A stretch of 10,050 bases of DNA from an uncultured bacterium. Lineage in GTDB: Bacteria > Cyanobacteriota > Vampirovibrionia > Gastranaerophilales > Gastranaerophilaceae. The notes under the pieces were generated by a model that searched no databases, had not been told where the DNA came from, and worked only from the letters and a program-made list of their open reading frames with translations. The translations under genes were made by a program, and so were the position numbers. The stretch covers positions 1-10,050 of the forward strand of contig CACZPB010000169.1 in the NCBI GenBank assembly GCA_902782905.1. Direction: 5' to 3'. Each line of letters starts with the position of its first letter. Within the stretch, counting starts at the first letter, position 1. This document shows positions 6,906-10,050 of this stretch, in pieces.

Positions 6906-7143
6906 AAGTATCTGTCTGTTTTTTATAAACTGTTGATTACAATCATCATTCAGGGGAGTTATGGAGTTTATTTTTAAGATCTTTAAATTTTAAAAAAAAA
7001 ATGCTTTTTATATTTTAAAACGCATATTTTTAATATGTTTATACTGCACCTCTCCTGAAAAATACAGCAAAACCTTTGATGAATGGTTAAATGCTAACGA
7101 AGATACACAACAATAATTTTTATTTTTCTAGTATGATTAAATT
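6906..7143. other. AT-rich gap between the HTH gene and folC, with a small palindrome and a possible coding remnant
   Basis: No complete gene is seen in these 238 bases. At 6934-6945, TGATTACAATCA has 5-bp inverted arms (TGATT/AATCA) and could be an operator upstream of the HTH gene. A ten-base near-inverted repeat (6949-6958 TTCAGGGGAG and 7050-7059 CTCTCCTGAA, one mismatch) brackets a very AT-rich stretch with a ten-base A-run from 6992. In the plus frame 6994-7116 there is a 40-codon open stretch ending in a protein-like hydrophilic segment, SPEKYSKTFDEWLNANE, and a TAA, but it has no ATG, GTG or TTG start. The folC -10 box lies at 7132-7137. Confidence 0.4.
7132..7137 (+). promoter_or_regulatory. 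folC: -10 element directly before folC
   Basis: TATGAT ends 6 bases before the folC ATG at 7144, which would put the transcription start on the start codon. No Shine-Dalgarno is present in the 20 bases upstream and no clear -35 was found. With the family-typical protein start at this ATG, a leaderless folC mRNA is the simplest reading. Confidence 0.45.
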
Positions 7144-8301
7144 ATGACTGGCTTTGAAGATGCAATAAAAACAATAACGAGCAAGGGAAGATTCTATATT
7201 GACCTTGGGCTGGAGAGAATGTTGAGCGCTCTTGATAAGCTCGGGAATCCGCAAGATGAGCTTGAATTTATACATGTTGCAGGAACAAACGGTAAAGGCT
7301 CTGTTTGCACAATGCTTGAATCCGTCTTGCGTGAAGCAGGTTACAAAACAGGGTTATACACAAGCCCGCACATTTGGGAATACACAGAGAGAATAAAATT
7401 TAACGGAATAGAAATCTCAAAAGAAGATTTTGCCCGCTACACAGAGAAAATTTGCTCGCTTGACGTTCATCTTACGGAGTTTGAAATCTTAACCGTTATA
7501 GCCTTTTTGTACTTTAAAGATATGGGAGCAGAGGTCGTTATACTTGAAACAGGCATGGGCGGAAGGCTTGATGCAACAAATGTTATCAAAAAAAACTTGT
7601 GCGCGGTTATAACTCAAATAGATTTGGATCATACAGACAGGCTCGGTGATACAAAAGACAAAATTGCATATGAAAAGGCGGGGATAATTAAGCCAAACTG
7701 TCCGGTTATAACAAGCATGGGATATGAAGCTATAAGAGATAAGGCTGATGAGTGTAATTCTATGTTTATACTTGTCTCACCTTCTCCTGAACCAAAATTC
7801 GTTGAAGCGCTTTCTCTAAAAGGGTTACACCAAGTTGAAAACCTTGCGCTTGTATTAACGGTGATAAATTATTTATTTAAAGATATTAGTGAAGAAACTG
7901 TCTTAAGAGGGCTTAGCAAGGTAAAAAACCCTTGCAGATTTGAGTATATTGAAGATAAAAATCTCATAATTGATGCTTCTCATAACCCTAACGGTATAAA
8001 GGTTTTGCGTGAAAATCTGGATTATTATTATCCACTTGAGCCGAGAAGATTTGTTTTTGGATGTTTGCGAACCAAAGATTATGAAAAAATGATGGAAATA
8101 TTATTCAAAGAAGATGATGAAGTCTACCTCTACGGCTTTGATTACCCGAATGCTTGCACCTACGAAGAGCTTAAATATGCCTGTCCAATCAGTGCAAAGC
8201 CTTATTCAGCTGATATAAAATTAACAGATGATAAATTAAACATAATTTGCGGCTCGTTTTATATGATAGGCACAATGAAGAATTTATTTTCTTCGTTCTA
8301 A
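7144..8301 (+). CDS. folC: Bifunctional folylpolyglutamate synthase / dihydrofolate synthase
   Basis: This cytoplasmic Mur-ligase-family enzyme adds glutamate to dihydropteroate and to tetrahydrofolates using ATP. The 385 residues are slightly short for the family (about 420 in E. coli). Visible motifs are the P-loop GTNGKGS (47-53), LYTSPH (71-76), ERIKFNG (82-88), LETGMGGRLDATN (134-146), LDHTDRLGDT (161-170) with metal ligand H163, EKAGIIK (177-183) with the usually carbamylated lysine K178, LKGLHQVEN (225-233) and the C-domain DASHNPNG (277-284). Oddities: the normally invariant PGR before the C-domain reads PCR (C264), and the C-terminus is compact. The N-terminus (FEDAIKTITSKGRFYIDLGLERM) is standard, so the ATG at 7144 is firm despite the lack of a Shine-Dalgarno. 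The gene stands alone with its own promoter. Whether it has both activities cannot be told from sequence. Confidence 0.95.
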   Translation: MTGFEDAIKTITSKGRFYIDLGLERMLSALDKLGNPQDELEFIHVAGTNGKGSVCTMLESVLREAGYKTGLYTSPHIWEYTERIKFNGIEISKEDFARYTEKICSLDVHLTEFEILTVIAFLYFKDMGAEVVILETGMGGRLDATNVIKKNLCAVITQIDLDHTDRLGDTKDKIAYEKAGIIKPNCPVITSMGYEAIRDKADECNSMFILVSPSPEPKFVEALSLKGLHQVENLALVLTVINYLFKDISEETVLRGLSKVKNPCRFEYIEDKNLIIDASHNPNGIKVLRENLDYYYPLEPRRFVFGCLRTKDYEKMMEILFKEDDEVYLYGFDYPNACTYEELKYACPISAKPYSADIKLTDDKLNIICGSFYMIGTMKNLFSSF

Positions 8302-8463
8302 AATCCCCACCCCAACCCCCTCTCACAAAACAATACTCAATTGTTTTGTTCGGCAGAGTCCGATTGGGGAGGGAGCTTGCTGTTGCTGAGCCGTATGATA
8401 AAGTACGGCAATAATCATAAATTCTCGCAAGGCGAAGCTTACAGCAGCGGGTGGGGATTTTTT
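8300..8463. repeat. MITE-like structured inverted-repeat element, probably also the folC terminator
   Basis: The element is bounded by a perfect 13-bp inverted repeat: AAAATCCCCACCC at 8300-8312 and GGGTGGGGATTTT at 8449-8461. It starts inside the folC stop codon. Inside are a perfect 10-bp hairpin (8325-8334 with 8340-8349, loop ACTCA), a 6-bp hairpin (GCCGTA 8390-8395 with TACGGC 8404-8409), and pairing CCCCAA (8310-8315) with TTGGGG (8364-8369). It is visibly richer in G and C than the flanks, and the right arm ends in TTTTTT (8458-8463), so the folded RNA could stop folC transcription. The size, terminal repeats and lack of a gene fit a non-autonomous mobile repeat (MITE or REP-like). C-rich runs like CCCCACCCCAACCCCC are common in dispersed bacterial repeats. 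Copy number cannot be seen from one window. Confidence 0.65.
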
Positions 8464-8520
8464 AGTTTAATAACCCGACTATTCTTATATCAATAAGCCA
8501 ACTTTTCATATAAATTAACC

Positions 8521-8549
8521 ATGACAGAGCTAAAAAATTTTGTTATAAT
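8521..8549 (+). promoter_or_regulatory. hom: Strong sigma-70-type promoter of hom
   Basis: ATGACA (8521-8526, five of six matches to TTGACA) is separated by 17 bases from TATAAT (8544-8549), which is preceded by TGT, giving an extended -10. This is the best promoter in the window. It predicts a transcription start near 8556-8557 and a leader of about 20 bases containing GGAG (8566-8569). Confidence 0.85.
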
Positions 8550-8575
8550 AAACCAAAATGAATTTGGAGAAGATT

Positions 8576-9832
8576 ATGAACAAGTTAAGAATTGGTATTA
8601 TAGGTCTTGGAACAGTTGGCTCAGGAGTTTATAAAACTCTTGAGGATATAGAGATGGTGGAGATTGTAAAAATCGCGGTCAGAAACCTTAACAAGCCACG
8701 CTCGGTTGAAGTTCCCTCATCGTTGCTTACTGATAATCCTTATGACATTGTTAATAGTCCTGAAATAGATGTTGTTGTAGAACTAATGGGCGGAGTAGAG
8801 CCTGCTTGGGATTATATTTCAACTGCAATCAAAAACGGAAAACATATAGTTACAGCCAACAAAGAACTCCTTGCTAAAAAAGGCGAAGAACTCTTTAATC
8901 TTGCAGAAGAATACAACAGAGTCTGCCTGTATGAAGCTGCTATAGCAGGCGGCATTCCGATTATTATGCCTATAAAAACAATTCTTGCAGGAAATAAAAT
9001 TAATAAAATTCAGGCCATATTAAACGGCACTACAAACTATATTCTCACAAAAATGGATGCTTGCGGTGCATCTTATGAAGACGTACTAAAAGAAGCACAA
9101 GCTTTAGGCTACGCAGAAACAGATCCGACCGGTGATGTAGAAGGATTTGACGCAGCTTATAAGATTACAACTCTTGCAACTCTTGCTTTCAAAAAGCGAA
9201 TAAAGCTTGAAAACGTATATAGAGAAGGAATTACAAAAATCCGAAAAGAAGATATGGCATATGCTAACGAATTCGGGTACAAAATAAAACTCATTGCAAA
9301 CGCTACAATCGACGAAAACGATAATGCGGACGTAAGAGTTCACCCTATGCTTGTTTCTCAAGAGAGTATGCTTGCACATATTGACTACGTTACAAATGCT
9401 GTCGCAATGAGCGGTTATCCAATCGGAAATATTGTTCTCTCAGGCCCCGGGGCAGGCGAATTCCCGACAGCAAGCTCTGTTGTCGGTGATATTCTTGCAA
9501 TACAAGCAGAATACGGAACAACTGACTACGTACTTCCGATGATGAGATGTCATCATGAAAAAAATGCAAACCCTGTTTTGATAGATAACACCTTTAACAA
9601 ATACTATATGTCAATAACAGCGCCTAACGCAATTGGTGTAATCGCAAAAATCGGAACTATCTGTGCGAGTAAGAACATAAGCCTTGCAAGTATTTTGCAG
9701 CGCGGTGTTACTGATGACAATACGGCTGACATAATTGTCATAACAGAAAAATGCCAAGAAAAATTAATCAGAGAAGTCGTAAATGAACTTGATAACTGTA
9801 CCGTAAACAGCATAATCCGTGTAGCAGAATAA
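8576..9832 (+). CDS. hom: Homoserine dehydrogenase with C-terminal ACT domain
   Basis: It reduces aspartate semialdehyde to homoserine with NAD(P)H, the branch point toward threonine and methionine. The 418 residues (from the ATG at 8576) show an N-terminal Rossmann fold with GLGTVG (G10, G12, G15), N95-K96 in TANKELLAKKG, the catalytic domain with GGIPIIMPIK, NGTTNYIL (150-157) and the conserved D192...K196 pair (GFDAAYK), and a C-terminal ACT domain (about 342-410) normally used for feedback control by threonine or a related effector. It is the monofunctional type; no aspartokinase domain is fused. Start: an in-frame ATG at 8558 coincides with the predicted transcription start, whereas the ATG at 8576 has GGAGAAG 3-9 bases upstream and begins MNKLRIGIIGLG, the usual family N-terminus. 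No thrB, thrC or lysC neighbour is visible. Confidence 0.96.
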   Translation: MNKLRIGIIGLGTVGSGVYKTLEDIEMVEIVKIAVRNLNKPRSVEVPSSLLTDNPYDIVNSPEIDVVVELMGGVEPAWDYISTAIKNGKHIVTANKELLAKKGEELFNLAEEYNRVCLYEAAIAGGIPIIMPIKTILAGNKINKIQAILNGTTNYILTKMDACGASYEDVLKEAQALGYAETDPTGDVEGFDAAYKITTLATLAFKKRIKLENVYREGITKIRKEDMAYANEFGYKIKLIANATIDENDNADVRVHPMLVSQESMLAHIDYVTNAVAMSGYPIGNIVLSGPGAGEFPTASSVVGDILAIQAEYGTTDYVLPMMRCHHEKNANPVLIDNTFNKYYMSITAPNAIGVIAKIGTICASKNISLASILQRGVTDDNTADIIVITEKCQEKLIREVVNELDNCTVNSIIRVAE

Positions 9833-9856
9833 TCATGCAAATCCATGCTCCGCAAG

Positions 9857-9875
9857 CTTTACAGGTTTTGTAAAG
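9857..9875 (+). terminator. Possible weak terminator hairpin after hom
   Basis: CTTTACA (9857-9863) pairs perfectly with TGTAAAG (9869-9875) around a 5-base loop, 24 bases after the hom stop. The stem is short and AT-rich, and the following run (ATTTGTAAATTTTC) is only moderately T-rich, so termination would be partial at best. Confidence 0.35.
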
Positions 9876-9933
9876 ATTTGTAAATTTTCTTAAAACTTCT
9901 GAAATTTCATGAAAAAAATATACTTTATATAAG

Positions 9934-9962
9934 TATAAACGATGATATTTTAGAAGAAAGGA
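9934..9962 (+). promoter_or_regulatory. Probable -10 and ribosome binding site of the last gene
   Basis: TATAAA (9934-9939) lies in an AT-rich stretch and could be a -10 box. AAGGA (9958-9962) is 7 bases before the ATG at 9970, a good Shine-Dalgarno spacing. The ribosome site is more certain than the promoter; no -35 was recognised. Confidence 0.45.
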
Positions 9963-9969
9963 CAGAACT

Positions 9970-10050
9970 ATGGCTGATGGAATTGGTGCAATTGATTCTA
10001 AAAAGACAGGAGAATTATATGGTGATGGTGGATATGGCGCTGGAGCAGTT
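9970..10050 (+). CDS. N-terminus of a glycine-rich protein, cut by the window end
   Basis: From the ATG at 9970 the frame is open for 27 codons to the window edge. The peptide begins MADGIGAIDSKKTGELYGDG and continues glycine-rich (GYGAGAV). A good Shine-Dalgarno (AAGGA at 7 bases) supports a real gene. There is no signal peptide or hydrophobic segment in what is visible, and I do not recognise a family. Glycine-rich N-termini occur in disordered, structural or secreted proteins, but the fragment is too short to choose. Confidence 0.65.
   Translation, partial: MADGIGAIDSKKTGELYGDGGYGAGAV

Noticed and set aside
8302..8496. A 64-codon frame that stays open after the folC stop, in the folC frame, across the inverted-repeat element
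   Set aside because: It has no start codon with a ribosome site near its beginning, and its translation (PHPNPLSQ-like) is the kind produced by C-rich dispersed repeats rather than a protein family.
1..10050. CRISPR array, tRNA or rRNA genes, prophage structural genes, transposase
   Set aside because: No regularly spaced direct repeats, no tRNA-like cloverleaf or rRNA sequence and no integrase or transposase motifs were recognised on either strand.

Overview
The window is AT-rich bacterial chromosome with ordinary housekeeping genes and one small accessory-looking block. The short intergenic gaps, the dominance of extended -10 promoters, the TTG starts and the protein flavour (FolC, an NblS/WalK-like kinase, a bacterial ferritin) would fit an AT-rich gut lineage such as the non-photosynthetic cyanobacterial group Gastranaerophilales (Melainabacteria). 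That placement is inference from general appearance only; no marker gene in the window proves it.

Layout, left to right. Positions 1-83 hold the tail of a plus-strand gene and a strong bidirectional terminator. A ferritin gene (minus, 102-611) diverges from a membrane-anchored metallophosphoesterase gene (plus, 670-1431). The latter runs tail-to-tail, with overlapping stop codons, into a divergent HNH-like gene (minus, 1428 to about 2480). That gene in turn diverges from a PIF1-family helicase with an RQC-like C-terminal domain (plus, 2654-4723). A membrane sensor histidine kinase follows (plus, about 4806-6635), without a response regulator in the window. It converges on a small Xre-type HTH gene (minus, 6666-6905). 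A 238-bp AT-rich gap then leads to folC (plus, 7144-8301), a 164-bp structured inverted-repeat element (8300-8463), hom (plus, 8576-9832), and the first 27 codons of a glycine-rich protein that runs off the end (9970 onward).

Most genes appear to be transcribed singly from their own promoters; no long operon is visible. Functionally the window covers iron storage (ferritin), phosphoester hydrolysis at the membrane, DNA transactions (helicase, HNH-like protein), envelope or stress sensing (kinase), folate polyglutamylation (folC) and the aspartate-family amino acid pathway (hom). The parts most worth a second look are the divergent HNH-like/PIF1-RQC pair, the MITE-like hairpin element behind folC, and a recurring promoter geometry in which the -10 box ends 6-8 bases before the first ATG. 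That geometry implies leaderless mRNAs for two genes and moves the likely start codon of hom (and probably of the kinase) downstream.
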